Source: Ignavibacteria bacterium
Lineage (GTDB): Bacteria > Bacteroidota > Ignavibacteria > Kapaibacteriales > UBA4661
NCBI GenBank assembly: GCA_013298375.1
Contig: JAAFHM010000244.1
Coordinates: 1,437 to 7,197, forward strand
Direction of reading: 5' to 3'
DNA: 5,761 nt
The notes below the pieces were generated by a model, which was not told where the DNA came from, did no database searches, and saw nothing but the letters and a program-made list of their open reading frames with translations. The translations under genes and the position numbers were made by a program. Position 1 is the stretch's first letter. Each line of letters starts with the position of its first letter. Positions 1 to 5,761 of this stretch are shown piece by piece.

Positions 1-1311
1 CCGATTGTCTTAACGGCATTTAAGAGATTTAATAAGCCCGTCGAATTAGATACCGTGATTAGTGAAAAGCGCGAACTGCACCTTTCGGTGGATGATAGTT
101 TTATTGCGTTTGAATTTGCCGCACTGTCGTTTTCGCTACCCGATAAAATTCGGTACTCCTGCCGACTGGAGAACTTCGATACCGATTGGGTCGATCTCGG
201 CACCAAGCGTGAGGCAACGTACACGAATCTCGAAGCCGGAGAGTACACTCTGCACGTCCGGGCAACAAACTACGATGGTATTCGGAGCAATGATGGCGTA
301 ACATTGCGCATTATCATCCATCCGCATTGGTGGCAGACGGTTTGGGCAAAATTGGTCTTTTTGGGTATTATCGTCATTATGGGAGTCGGGTTGTACCAAT
401 GGCGAGTTCGGCGCATTGAGAAGCGCCAACGTGAATTAGAGCAGACTATCAACGAGCGCACGGCAGAGCTTTCCGCCGGAAGCAAAGAAATCAAGCGCCA
501 GAACGACGTTTTGCTGTTACTGAATACAGAAAAAAATGAGTTTTTGGGTATCGCAGCACATGACCTCAAAAACCCTCTGACGAGTATTATTTTGAGCGCT
601 TCCATCATTCAGCAATACCAAAGTCGTATGACGGTGGCGGAATTTCACGAGCAGACAAACCATATTTTGATAACGGCGCGTCGGATGCAGGAAACAATCC
701 TCAATTTGCTGGATATTAACGCGATTGAAAGCGGGCGCTTCAAATTTAGTCCGATTGCGATGAATATCATTGAGGTCGTCAATGACGTGGTTGAAGGCTA
801 TTATTTGCGGGCAAAAGACAAGGATATTCGGTTGCATTTCAATCACGAATCCGATGAAATTATGATGCTCTGCGACCGCAATGCGCTGATGCAAATTCTG
901 GAAAATCTTATCTCGAATGCGATTAAATACTCACCACTGAGTACAAGTGTTTATGTGACGGTCTCCAGTTCATCCGGTGACCAGTTGCCAACGATTTTTG
1001 CCCGTGAAGAAGCAGCCGTTGAGCGCGTTCAGATGCGCGAGCGCCACGCCCGTGTGGAAATCCAAGATGAAGGTCCCGGTCTGACACCCGACGACAAAGA
1101 GCAGTTGTTCAATAAATTTGCTAAACTCTCGGCAAAGCCTACGGGCGGAGAACATTCGACGGGACTGGGGTTGTCTATTGTCAAAAAAATTGCTGAGGCT
1201 ATGGGCGGACGGGTTTGGTGCGAATCCGAACTTGGCAAAGGCGCAACATTTATCGTTGAATTACCGATTGTGGAAGTGCCAGAAGAATTGCTATTGGAAC
1301 GCTTGCAGTAA
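1..1311 (+). CDS. Sensor histidine kinase, Y_Y_Y domain + HisKA + HATPase (5'-partial)
   Basis: This is the C-terminal 436 residues of a membrane-bound two-component sensor kinase. The frame is open from base 1, so the GTG at 55 is not the start. Residues 1-112 match the Y_Y_Y domain that follows beta-propeller repeats in hybrid-type periplasmic sensors (YTNLEAGEYTLHVRATNYDG, then HPHWWQT just before the membrane). One transmembrane helix lies at about 115-134, followed by a charged coiled-coil linker (about 135-185). The HisKA H-box is HDLKNP with phospho-accepting His187. The ATPase domain shows the N-box (Asn302, Asn306), the G1 box DEGPG (Asp356) and the G2 box GLGLS (388-392). The protein ends shortly after the ATPase domain, so there is no C-terminal receiver and the partner regulator must be encoded elsewhere. 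The propeller is presumably upstream of the window. About 25 extra residues lie between the N-box and G1 strands. The signal sensed cannot be read from this part. Confidence 0.95.
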   Translation, partial: PIVLTAFKRFNKPVELDTVISEKRELHLSVDDSFIAFEFAALSFSLPDKIRYSCRLENFDTDWVDLGTKREATYTNLEAGEYTLHVRATNYDGIRSNDGVTLRIIIHPHWWQTVWAKLVFLGIIVIMGVGLYQWRVRRIEKRQRELEQTINERTAELSAGSKEIKRQNDVLLLLNTEKNEFLGIAAHDLKNPLTSIILSASIIQQYQSRMTVAEFHEQTNHILITARRMQETILNLLDINAIESGRFKFSPIAMNIIEVVNDVVEGYYLRAKDKDIRLHFNHESDEIMMLCDRNALMQILENLISNAIKYSPLSTSVYVTVSSSSGDQLPTIFAREEAAVERVQMRERHARVEIQDEGPGLTPDDKEQLFNKFAKLSAKPTGGEHSTGLGLSIVKKIAEAMGGRVWCESELGKGATFIVELPIVEVPEELLLERLQ

Positions 1312-1350
1312 TTGAAGTTTACAGAGAACAACAATTTTTTGAGTTCGTCG

Positions 1351-1396
1351 CTTATACACCGCTTAAAACCTACGTTCTTGTTTTGGGTGTATTAAG
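1351..1396 (+). repeat. Extended imperfect hairpin downstream of the kinase gene
   Basis: CTTATACACC (1351-1360) pairs with GGTGTATTAAG (1386-1396) over 10 bp with one bulged T. Inside it, AAAAC (1365-1369) pairs with GTTTT (1380-1384) around a 10-base loop. The structure starts 40 bases after the kinase stop codon. It has no T-tract on its 3' side, so it is not a canonical intrinsic terminator. It could still stabilise the 3' end of the kinase mRNA or act as a weak terminator. The arms are AT-rich, so some of this pairing could be chance. Confidence 0.4.
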
Positions 1397-1640
1397 ACCG
1401 CAAAGCCTCCTAAAAACTCACTTGATTATTTGTAGTGGTTTTGTTGAAGAGAAAAACTCCTTCTAAACAAAGCAAAATACGCGCCCTGCGGAAGATTTGC
1501 TCTTGTCTGTCTGCCATAAAAACACCCTGTCCTTGAGGGAGAATTGTGGGGATTGTGGCTAGATAATCATGGCTTGATGTGTCCTTTTTTTGGCTTTTGC
1601 TACCTCCAAAGCGTGATGTAATTTGCATTCAGGTAAATCA
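1397..1640. repeat. Possible dispersed or decayed intergenic element
   Basis: The stretch is non-coding in style yet has distinct blocks: a GC-rich segment near CGCCCTGCGG (1482-1491), an imperfect dyad CCCTGTCCTTGAGGG (about 1525-1539), G-rich GTGGGGATTGTGGC (about 1545-1558) and a T7 run (1584-1590). On the minus strand a 72-codon frame (1628-1410) is open across it, but the peptide has no recognisable domain and changes character along its length, as translated repeats do. Only one copy is visible here, so calling it a repeat is inference; a search of the rest of the genome would settle it. It may instead be the remnant of a deleted gene. Confidence 0.25.
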
Positions 1641-1668
1641 ATATTTGTCCGTATTGTTCATCCACTTT

Positions 1669-1675
1669 TGGAGAA
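1669..1675 (+). promoter_or_regulatory. Ribosome binding site that sets the hydrolase start
   Basis: TGGAGAA includes GGAG at 1670-1673, nine bases before the ATG at 1683. An in-frame TTG at 1623 would add 20 residues, but those residues do not resemble the family and the TTG has no comparable site, so the ATG is preferred. Confidence 0.7.
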
Positions 1676-1682
1676 TATCCTC

Positions 1683-2246
1683 ATGTCGCTTCCCAATAAT
1701 ACTGCGCTTCTCGTCATTGACGTTCAAAAGGCATTCGATGCCGAATATGATGCCTACTGGGGCGGGAACCGCAATAATCCTCACGCGGAGAAGAATATCG
1801 CTACCTTGCTTGCGGCTTGGCGCAGTAAAAATTTTCCCGTTTTTCATGCCCAACACTGCTCACAAAACCCCAAATCTCCGCTTCACGAAACACACGTTGG
1901 AAACGGCTTTAAGCCTGAGTCTATGCCCCTTCCCGGCGAACCTATTTTCAAAAAGAACGTCAATAGCGCGTTTATTGGAACCGATTTGCAACAGCAGCTT
2001 GAAAAGCAAGGGATAACGAATATCGTTATTGTGGGTTTAATAACCAATCATTGCGTTTCGACAACCGCAAGAATGGCAACAAATCTGGGTTTTACGACTA
2101 CTGTTGTTTCCGACGCAACTGCTACGTTTGACCGCGTAAGCTACGATGGTCGCCACTTCAGCGCAGAGGAAATTCACGAAGTATCGCTGGCGAATTTGCA
2201 TGATGAATTTGCGACTATCTTGAATACTGCATCGGTGCTGGCTTAA
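1683..2246 (+). CDS. Isochorismatase-family cysteine hydrolase
   Basis: A complete 187-aa cytoplasmic hydrolase of the isochorismatase/nicotinamidase-like fold, of usual length for the family. The catalytic triad is visible: Asp13 in LLVIDVQKAF, Lys91 in KKNVNSAF and Cys124 in GLITNHCVSTTARMA. The cis-peptide region just before the cysteine and the following VVSDATATFDR strand are also typical. Members hydrolyse amides, ureido groups or vinyl ethers (nicotinamide, N-carbamoyl compounds, isochorismate) through a cysteine nucleophile. The neighbours give no clue to the substrate, and I do not see features that would justify calling it PncA or EntB. The start is the ATG preceded by GGAG. The gene appears monocistronic or grouped only with the short downstream fragment. 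There is no signal peptide. The family call is very secure; the substrate is unknown. Confidence 0.93.
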   Translation: MSLPNNTALLVIDVQKAFDAEYDAYWGGNRNNPHAEKNIATLLAAWRSKNFPVFHAQHCSQNPKSPLHETHVGNGFKPESMPLPGEPIFKKNVNSAFIGTDLQQQLEKQGITNIVIVGLITNHCVSTTARMATNLGFTTTVVSDATATFDRVSYDGRHFSAEEIHEVSLANLHDEFATILNTASVLA

Positions 2247-2249
2247 CGG

Positions 2250-2265
2250 CAAAAGCAAGGCTTTG
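2250..2265 (+). terminator. Weak hairpin after the hydrolase gene
   Basis: AAAGC (2252-2256) and GCTTT (2260-2264) form a 5-bp stem with a 3-base loop, four bases after the stop codon, followed by the pyrimidine-rich TCTTCTCATTTTCC. The stem is short and AT-rich and the T-tract is interrupted, so this could be a poor terminator or chance. Confidence 0.2.
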
Positions 2266-2296
2266 TCTTCTCATTTTCCTATCAACCATATTTTGT

Positions 2297-2476
2297 ATGA
2301 AAAATTATTCCGCAATCACTACACTGGTGTTCGTACTGGTGTTCAATCTCCCACTTATCACCCAAGCGCAGGATACAATGCAAAAATTTTTTCTCTCGGA
2401 ACAAAAGGCGAAAAAACTTTTTAAAACTATTGAAGACAGAGGGTTAATCGTCCCCGGTAAAACAGTTTTGCGATGA
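2297..2476 (+). pseudogene. Truncated secreted M24-type peptidase (N-terminal fragment)
   Basis: A 59-codon frame starts at ATG 2297. Residues 1-24 look like a Sec signal peptide: Lys2, a hydrophobic stretch TTLVFVLVFNLPLI, and a plausible cleavage after TQA (24). The mature part contains EQKAKKLFKTIEDRGLIVPG, which from memory resembles the segment just after the signal peptide of secreted M24-family (Xaa-Pro aminopeptidase-like) metallopeptidases, usually written LF..IE.RGLI.PGKTE. Such proteins are several hundred residues long and carry metal ligands much further on. Here the frame ends five residues after the PGK and none of the metal-binding region follows in any frame before clpC. I infer a 5' fragment left by a deletion. 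No clear Shine-Dalgarno precedes the ATG. The alternative is a genuine small secreted protein of unknown function. The signal peptide is fairly sure; the family assignment is moderate. Confidence 0.45.
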
Positions 2477-2516
2477 AAAGAAAAATAAGCCGTACTACCA
2501 AGCAGCAGTACGGCTT
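2477..2516 (-). terminator. Intrinsic terminator of clpC
   Basis: A perfect 10-bp stem is formed by AAGCCGTACT (2487-2496) and AGTACGGCTT (2507-2516) with a 10-base loop. Read on the minus strand the stem is followed by ATTTTTCTTTT (2486-2476), a good U-tract, and it lies 75 bases beyond the clpC stop codon. On the plus strand the stem is followed by CAACGATAAA, so termination is expected mainly for clpC transcripts. The A-rich side begins directly after the stop codon of the plus-strand fragment. Confidence 0.85.
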
Positions 2517-2590
2517 CAACGATAAATATCCAACTCACAATGGATTATCGCGCCACCGATTCTTCGCGGCGCAATATTAGAAAGCGCTTG

Positions 2591-5116
2591 TTAATTCAAC
2601 TCCAACTTCTGAACCTGCTCGTCCGGCTGTTTGTGGTCGTGCGGGATGTTGCTGAAGGTCAGTGTATCGGCTTTGCCATCGTGTTCGATGCGGATTTTGT
2701 CGCCTTCTTTGAATGACCCCGTGAGCATTTCTTCGGCGAGTTCGTCCTCAACATACTTCTGCAAAGCGCGGCGGAGCGGACGTGCGCCGTACTTTTCATC
2801 ATATCCTTTGTCCGCCAAAAAGTCTTTAGCGGATTTGGTGATTTCCAGCATAATTCCCAAATCATTCACGCGCCCGAAGAGCTTCCGTGCTTGAATATCA
2901 ATGATTTTGTAAATATCATCTTTTTTCAGGTGATGGAAAATAATCGTGTCGTCAATACGGTTCAGGAACTCAGGATTGAACATCCGTTTGAGCGATTCGT
3001 CAATCGTGTCCTTCATGTTTTCATAGCGGTCATCAACGACTTTTTCCGAGAAGCCGAGTTTGCCGCCCGCTTTAATATCGCGGACACCGACGTTGGAAGT
3101 CATAATGATAATCGCGTTGCGGAAGTCAATGCGCCGCCCTAAGCCGTCGGTCAAAATGCCGTCGTCGAAGACTTGCAGCAAGATATTGAACACGTCGGGA
3201 TGCGCTTTTTCAATTTCGTCCAAAAGGATGATGCTGTACGGCTTGCGGCGTACTTTTTCGGTTAATTGACCGCCTTCTTCGTATCCAACATAGCCCGGAG
3301 GCGCTCCAACCAAGCGCGAAACCGAGAATTTCTCCATGTATTCGCTCATATCAATCCGAATCAAAGCGTCTTCCGAATAGAACATATAGCGAGCAAGCGC
3401 CTTGGCGAGTTCGGTTTTGCCAACGCCCGTTGGTCCGAGAAACATAAACGTTCCGATAGGACGCTTCGGATCTTTGAGTCCAGCGCGGCTGCGGCGAATA
3501 GCTTTGGCAAGTTTGTGGACGGCTTCGGATTGCCCAACGACTTCGGCTTCGAGCTCGTCGCCCATGCGCAGGAGTTTTGCGCCTTCGGATTCGGCAAGCT
3601 TATTCATCGGAATACCCGTCATCATGGCAACAACGTCCGAAACCTGCTCTTCGTCCACAGGGAAAATCATCGTGGAGGCATTTTCGTCCCAATCCAGTTT
3701 TGCCAATTCCAGTTCGGTTTGCAGTTTTTTCTCCAAGTCCCGCAGACGGGCGGCTTCCTCGAAGTTCTGTGTCTTAACAACATTATTTTTCTGCTCTTTT
3801 ATGCCTTCGATTTGGTCTTCGAGGTCGGTGATTTCTTTTGGAACACTAATGTTTGCCAAGTGAACCCGCGCACCGACTTCATCCAGCACGTCAATCGCCT
3901 TGTCCGGCAAGAAACGGTCGGTGATGTAGCGCTCGGACATCATCACACACGCCTTGATAGCGGACTCGGTGTAATTCACGCTATGATGCTCTTCGTATTT
4001 GCTTTTGATATTGTTCAAAATCAAAATTGTTTCTTCCGGCGTTGGCGGTTCAACGATAATTTTCTGGAAACGGCGGTCGAGCGCACCATCTTTTTCGATG
4101 TATTGGCGGTATTCGTCCAGCGTTGTTGCACCGACGCATTGGATATCGCCCCGTGCTAATGCGGGTTTGAAAATATTCGAGGCATCCAGCGAACCAGACG
4201 CGCCACCTGCGCCAACGATAGTGTGCAATTCGTCAATAAACAAAATCACATCTTTCGCTTTCTCTAGTTCCGTCATCACTGCTTTCATGCGCTCTTCAAA
4301 CTGTCCGCGATATTTTGTACCGGCGACCATTGCTGCCAAATCCAGCGTAACGATGCGTTTGTCGTGCAGCACCCGCGACACTTTTTTCTGAACGATTTGC
4401 AGCGCCAAGCCTTCGGCAATAGCGGTTTTGCCTACACCCGGCTCACCGATAAGGACGGGATTATTTTTCTTCCGACGCGAAAGAATCTGTGCGACGCGCT
4501 CAATTTCTTTATCGCGCCCGATAACGGGGTCAAGTTTGCCCTCAACGGCAATTTTGGTCAAATCGCGTCCGAAATTGTCCAACACGGGCGTTTTTACGCG
4601 GTCTGGTGCTTGACGTTTGCCTCCGCCCGACCCAGAACCCGAACCTTGCTTTTTCTCGCCTTTAGCGGGCTGCGTGGGCTTTCCGCTAATGATATTGTCC
4701 AGTTCTTGACGCACGTTGTCGTAAGAAACGCTGAATTGCGAGAGAATCTGCGCGGCAATATTGTCATCATCGCGCAAGAGCGATAAAATCAGGTGTTCGG
4801 TGCCAATCACGTCCGATTTATACAACTTTGCCTCCAAATACGTGATTTTGAGGACTTTTTCAGCTTGTTTGGTCAAGGGAATATTGCCGATAGTGAGCGT
4901 CCCGCCGCTTGAGCGGACGGTATCTTCAACAGCTTTTTTAATTTTAAACAAATCAGCGCTGAGATTGCGTAAAATCTTTACAGCAATACCTTCGCCTTCG
5001 CGTATAATACCCAGAAGCAGATGCTCCGTGCCGATGTAGTCATGTCCAAGTCGGAGCGCCTCTTCGCGGCTGAGGCGAATCACATCTTGGACGCGGTTTG
5101 AAAAATTGCCTTCCAT
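2591..5116 (-). CDS. clpC: ATP-dependent Clp protease ATP-binding subunit ClpC
   Basis: An 841-aa cytoplasmic Hsp100 unfoldase of normal ClpC length. It forms hexamers that unfold substrates and feed them to the ClpP peptidase. Domains in order: double Clp_N repeat (about 1-145); Lys- and Gly/Ser-rich linker (148-172); AAA-1 with Walker A GEPGVGKT (224-231), pore loop KYRG (268-271), Walker B ILFIDE (291-296) and arginines 348-349; a UVR-like middle segment (about 428-463, with NFEEAARLRDLEKKL) that separates ClpC from ClpA and ClpB; AAA-2 with Walker A GPTGVGKT (561-568), pore loop GYVG (608-611), Walker B ILLDE (630-634), sensor 2 GARPLRRAL (777-785). LGF (687-689) sits where the ClpP-docking tripeptide loop is found. 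All ATPase residues are intact. The frame is open a further 77 codons upstream, but the ATG at 5116 has a ribosome binding site and gives the family N-terminus MEGNFSNRVQDVI. The last 25 residues form a charged tail. No ctsR, mcsA or mcsB is adjacent. Confidence 0.97.
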   Translation of the reverse strand: MEGNFSNRVQDVIRLSREEALRLGHDYIGTEHLLLGIIREGEGIAVKILRNLSADLFKIKKAVEDTVRSSGGTLTIGNIPLTKQAEKVLKITYLEAKLYKSDVIGTEHLILSLLRDDDNIAAQILSQFSVSYDNVRQELDNIISGKPTQPAKGEKKQGSGSGSGGGKRQAPDRVKTPVLDNFGRDLTKIAVEGKLDPVIGRDKEIERVAQILSRRKKNNPVLIGEPGVGKTAIAEGLALQIVQKKVSRVLHDKRIVTLDLAAMVAGTKYRGQFEERMKAVMTELEKAKDVILFIDELHTIVGAGGASGSLDASNIFKPALARGDIQCVGATTLDEYRQYIEKDGALDRRFQKIIVEPPTPEETILILNNIKSKYEEHHSVNYTESAIKACVMMSERYITDRFLPDKAIDVLDEVGARVHLANISVPKEITDLEDQIEGIKEQKNNVVKTQNFEEAARLRDLEKKLQTELELAKLDWDENASTMIFPVDEEQVSDVVAMMTGIPMNKLAESEGAKLLRMGDELEAEVVGQSEAVHKLAKAIRRSRAGLKDPKRPIGTFMFLGPTGVGKTELAKALARYMFYSEDALIRIDMSEYMEKFSVSRLVGAPPGYVGYEEGGQLTEKVRRKPYSIILLDEIEKAHPDVFNILLQVFDDGILTDGLGRRIDFRNAIIIMTSNVGVRDIKAGGKLGFSEKVVDDRYENMKDTIDESLKRMFNPEFLNRIDDTIIFHHLKKDDIYKIIDIQARKLFGRVNDLGIMLEITKSAKDFLADKGYDEKYGARPLRRALQKYVEDELAEEMLTGSFKEGDKIRIEHDGKADTLTFSNIPHDHKQPDEQVQKLELN

Positions 5117-5124
5117 AGCAAAAA

Positions 5125-5130
5125 TTCCTT
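5125..5130 (-). promoter_or_regulatory. Ribosome binding site that sets the clpC start
   Basis: On the minus strand AAGGAA lies eight bases upstream of the ATG at 5116. It supports this start over the in-frame extension to 5347, whose translation is not Clp-like. Confidence 0.65.
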
Positions 5131-5150
5131 GATAGAATGGAGGAAAGTTG

Positions 5151-5174
5151 TGAAATCGTTGTGATGAAATCGTT
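5151..5174. repeat. Short direct repeat in the clpC leader
   Basis: TGAAATCGTT occurs at 5151-5160 and again at 5165-5174, a 14-base period, 35-58 bases upstream of the clpC start. The spacing would suit a regulator or RNA element near the 5' end of the mRNA. It does not match the CtsR heptad repeat or the HrcA CIRCE operator. It may be a chance duplication. Confidence 0.4.
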
Positions 5175-5196
5175 TTGCTGAAAATAACGGAATGTT

Positions 5197-5291
5197 TTGC
5201 AACAAAGCAAGACTTCGCTAACAAGACCGTAAAATATTTTGCTGTTATTATTAGACGGACGAATTTCGATAAAATTGGTGTTGCAACAAAG
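5197..5291. repeat. Pair of 11-base direct repeats between the asmA-like gene and clpC
   Basis: TTGCAACAAAG is present at 5197-5207 and at 5281-5291, 84 bases apart, in the 230-base region that must hold any clpC promoter. The second copy overlaps a small inverted repeat. I could not identify a convincing promoter near either copy. Confidence 0.4.
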
Positions 5292-5301
5292 ACTTTTGTT
5301 G
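5284..5301 (-). terminator. Possible weak terminator of the asmA-like gene
   Basis: CAACAAA (5284-5290) and TTTGTTG (5295-5301) form a 7-bp stem with a 4-base loop, 45 bases past the asmA-like stop codon. On the minus strand the next bases are CAACACCAATTTT, with no immediate U-tract, and the stem is AT-rich. Because the structure reads symmetrically it could also be a protein-binding dyad. Confidence 0.25.
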
Positions 5302-5346
5302 TAGAGGTAAAAAATATTGACCCAATTCTCTTGATTGCCCAATACA

Positions 5347-5761
5347 CTACTTCTTCGTCGTATCTTTCTTCCCGCCGAAAATATCAAATGGCAAACGTTT
5401 TTTCAGTTCGTCTTTTGCCTTTTGTTCGAGTTCTTTTGCTTTGCGGTCTGCTTCTTGTTTGGCTTTGTCTTCAATCTCTTTGGTGCGTTTGTCGGCTTCG
5501 TCTTTGAGTTTTTGTTGTGCTTTTTGTATCTCTTCTTCCGCACGGCGCTTTGCCTCTTCTTGCGCTGCATCCAAGACCTGCTGACCCACATTCTGTGCGC
5601 CTTGCAGCGAGGGCTGGATAATTGGATTATCCAGCGTACCGGTAATATGGACGGTCACGGGAACAGTCTTGGGTTTGAGTGCAGACAGATTCACGCCGCC
5701 GATATTGCCGAGCGCATCAAACGCCGCACAAGAGCGCTTTTCCGTCGGAATCACCATATTG
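5347..5761 (-). CDS. AsmA-like envelope protein, C-terminal end (5'-partial)
   Basis: The frame is open to the window edge, so these 137 visible residues are only the C-terminus of a larger protein. The ATG at 5757 is probably internal. Residues 18-51 (GNIGGVNLSALKP, then VPVTVHITGTLDNPIIQPSL) match the closing strand pattern of AsmA-family proteins, where a G-T-L-x-x-P-x-I-x-P element ends the C-terminal domain. This family is associated with lipid transport and outer-membrane assembly, usually anchored in the inner membrane with a periplasmic body. Residues 61-122 form a long helix or coiled coil made almost only of Ala, Lys, Glu, Arg, Gln and Asp, followed by RLPFDIFGGKKDTTKK. The sequence stops at TAG 5347. 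It lies upstream of clpC on the same strand with a 230-base gap, so co-transcription is possible but not shown. AsmA-like is the best call; TamB/YhdP relatives share similar elements and cannot be excluded from this fragment. Confidence 0.65.
   Translation of the reverse strand, partial: NMVIPTEKRSCAAFDALGNIGGVNLSALKPKTVPVTVHITGTLDNPIIQPSLQGAQNVGQQVLDAAQEEAKRRAEEEIQKAQQKLKDEADKRTKEIEDKAKQEADRKAKELEQKAKDELKKRLPFDIFGGKKDTTKK

Larger units (their letters stand above)
1312..1682. other. 371-base intergenic gap without a credible gene
   Basis: This is the space between the kinase stop and the hydrolase start. The first 85 bases contain an extended imperfect hairpin (1351-1396). Bases 1397-1640 form a stretch of unusual composition that resembles a dispersed or decayed element. 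The last 40 bases are the hydrolase leader with its ribosome binding site. I see no convincing -35/-10 pair, nor a clear Bacteroidota-type TTTG/TAnnTTTG promoter, although a promoter for the hydrolase must lie here if that gene is transcribed on its own. Confidence 0.7.

Noticed and set aside
55..57. GTG as the kinase start codon
   Set aside because: The frame and the Y_Y_Y homology both continue upstream to base 1 (PIVLTAFKRFNKPVELD), so the gene is truncated by the window edge.
1410..1628. A 72-codon minus-strand frame in the kinase-hydrolase gap
   Set aside because: No clear ribosome binding site, no recognisable domain and a patchy composition; treated as part of a non-coding or decayed element.
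1623..1682. TTG start for the hydrolase 20 codons upstream
   Set aside because: The ATG at 1683 has GGAG at good spacing and begins just before the conserved LLVIDVQ strand.
2550..2572. GCGCC/GGCGC inverted repeat between the clpC stop and its terminator
   Set aside because: Only a 5-bp stem with a 13-base loop and no U-tract; the stronger hairpin at 2487-2516 explains termination.
3266..4159. A 297-codon open frame on the plus strand opposite clpC
   Set aside because: It is fully antisense to a highly conserved coding region, has no recognisable domain and reflects the codon bias of clpC.
5117..5347. Upstream in-frame extension of clpC by 77 codons
   Set aside because: The extension does not resemble ClpC, has no ribosome binding site, and the ATG at 5116 gives the family N-terminus.

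Overview
The window holds four real genes, one apparent gene fragment, and two intergenic stretches with some structure. The two outer genes run off the edges. The best guess for the organism is a member of the Bacteroidota/Chlorobiota/Ignavibacteriota (FCB) group. This is inferred from the Y_Y_Y-domain membrane histidine kinase, from a ClpC whose N-terminus (MEGNFSNRVQDVIRLSREEA) has the style of that group, from moderate GC content and from weak Shine-Dalgarno use. No rRNA or marker gene is present to confirm it.

Layout. Positions 1-1311 (+) are the C-terminal part of a sensor histidine kinase: Y_Y_Y domain, one membrane helix, coiled-coil linker, HisKA and HATPase. A 371-base non-coding gap (1312-1682) follows, with an extended hairpin and then a stretch that looks like a decayed or dispersed repeat. 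Positions 1683-2246 (+) encode a complete 187-aa isochorismatase-family cysteine hydrolase. Positions 2297-2476 (+) are a 59-codon reading frame with a signal peptide; its last 25 or so residues resemble the start of a secreted M24-family metallopeptidase, and it then stops, so it is probably a truncated gene. It converges on the clpC unit, whose intrinsic terminator (minus strand) begins directly after its stop codon.

The minus strand carries clpC (5116-2591, 841 aa), a complete Hsp100 unfoldase with two AAA+ modules, a UVR-type middle segment and an LGF loop for docking on ClpP. Upstream of it lies a 230-base leader with short direct repeats, and then (5761-5347) the C-terminal end of an AsmA-like envelope protein with a long, highly charged helical tail.

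The genes do not form an obvious pathway. They are a signalling protein, a small-molecule hydrolase, a proteostasis unfoldase and an envelope protein, with no shared operon on the plus strand. The asmA-like gene and clpC are codirectional and could be co-transcribed, but the 230-base spacing fits independent control of clpC at least as well. I see no CRISPR array, tRNA, rRNA, transposase or clear novel defence-type system. The most curious parts are the truncated peptidase beside the clpC terminator and the repeat-like gap at 1397-1640.
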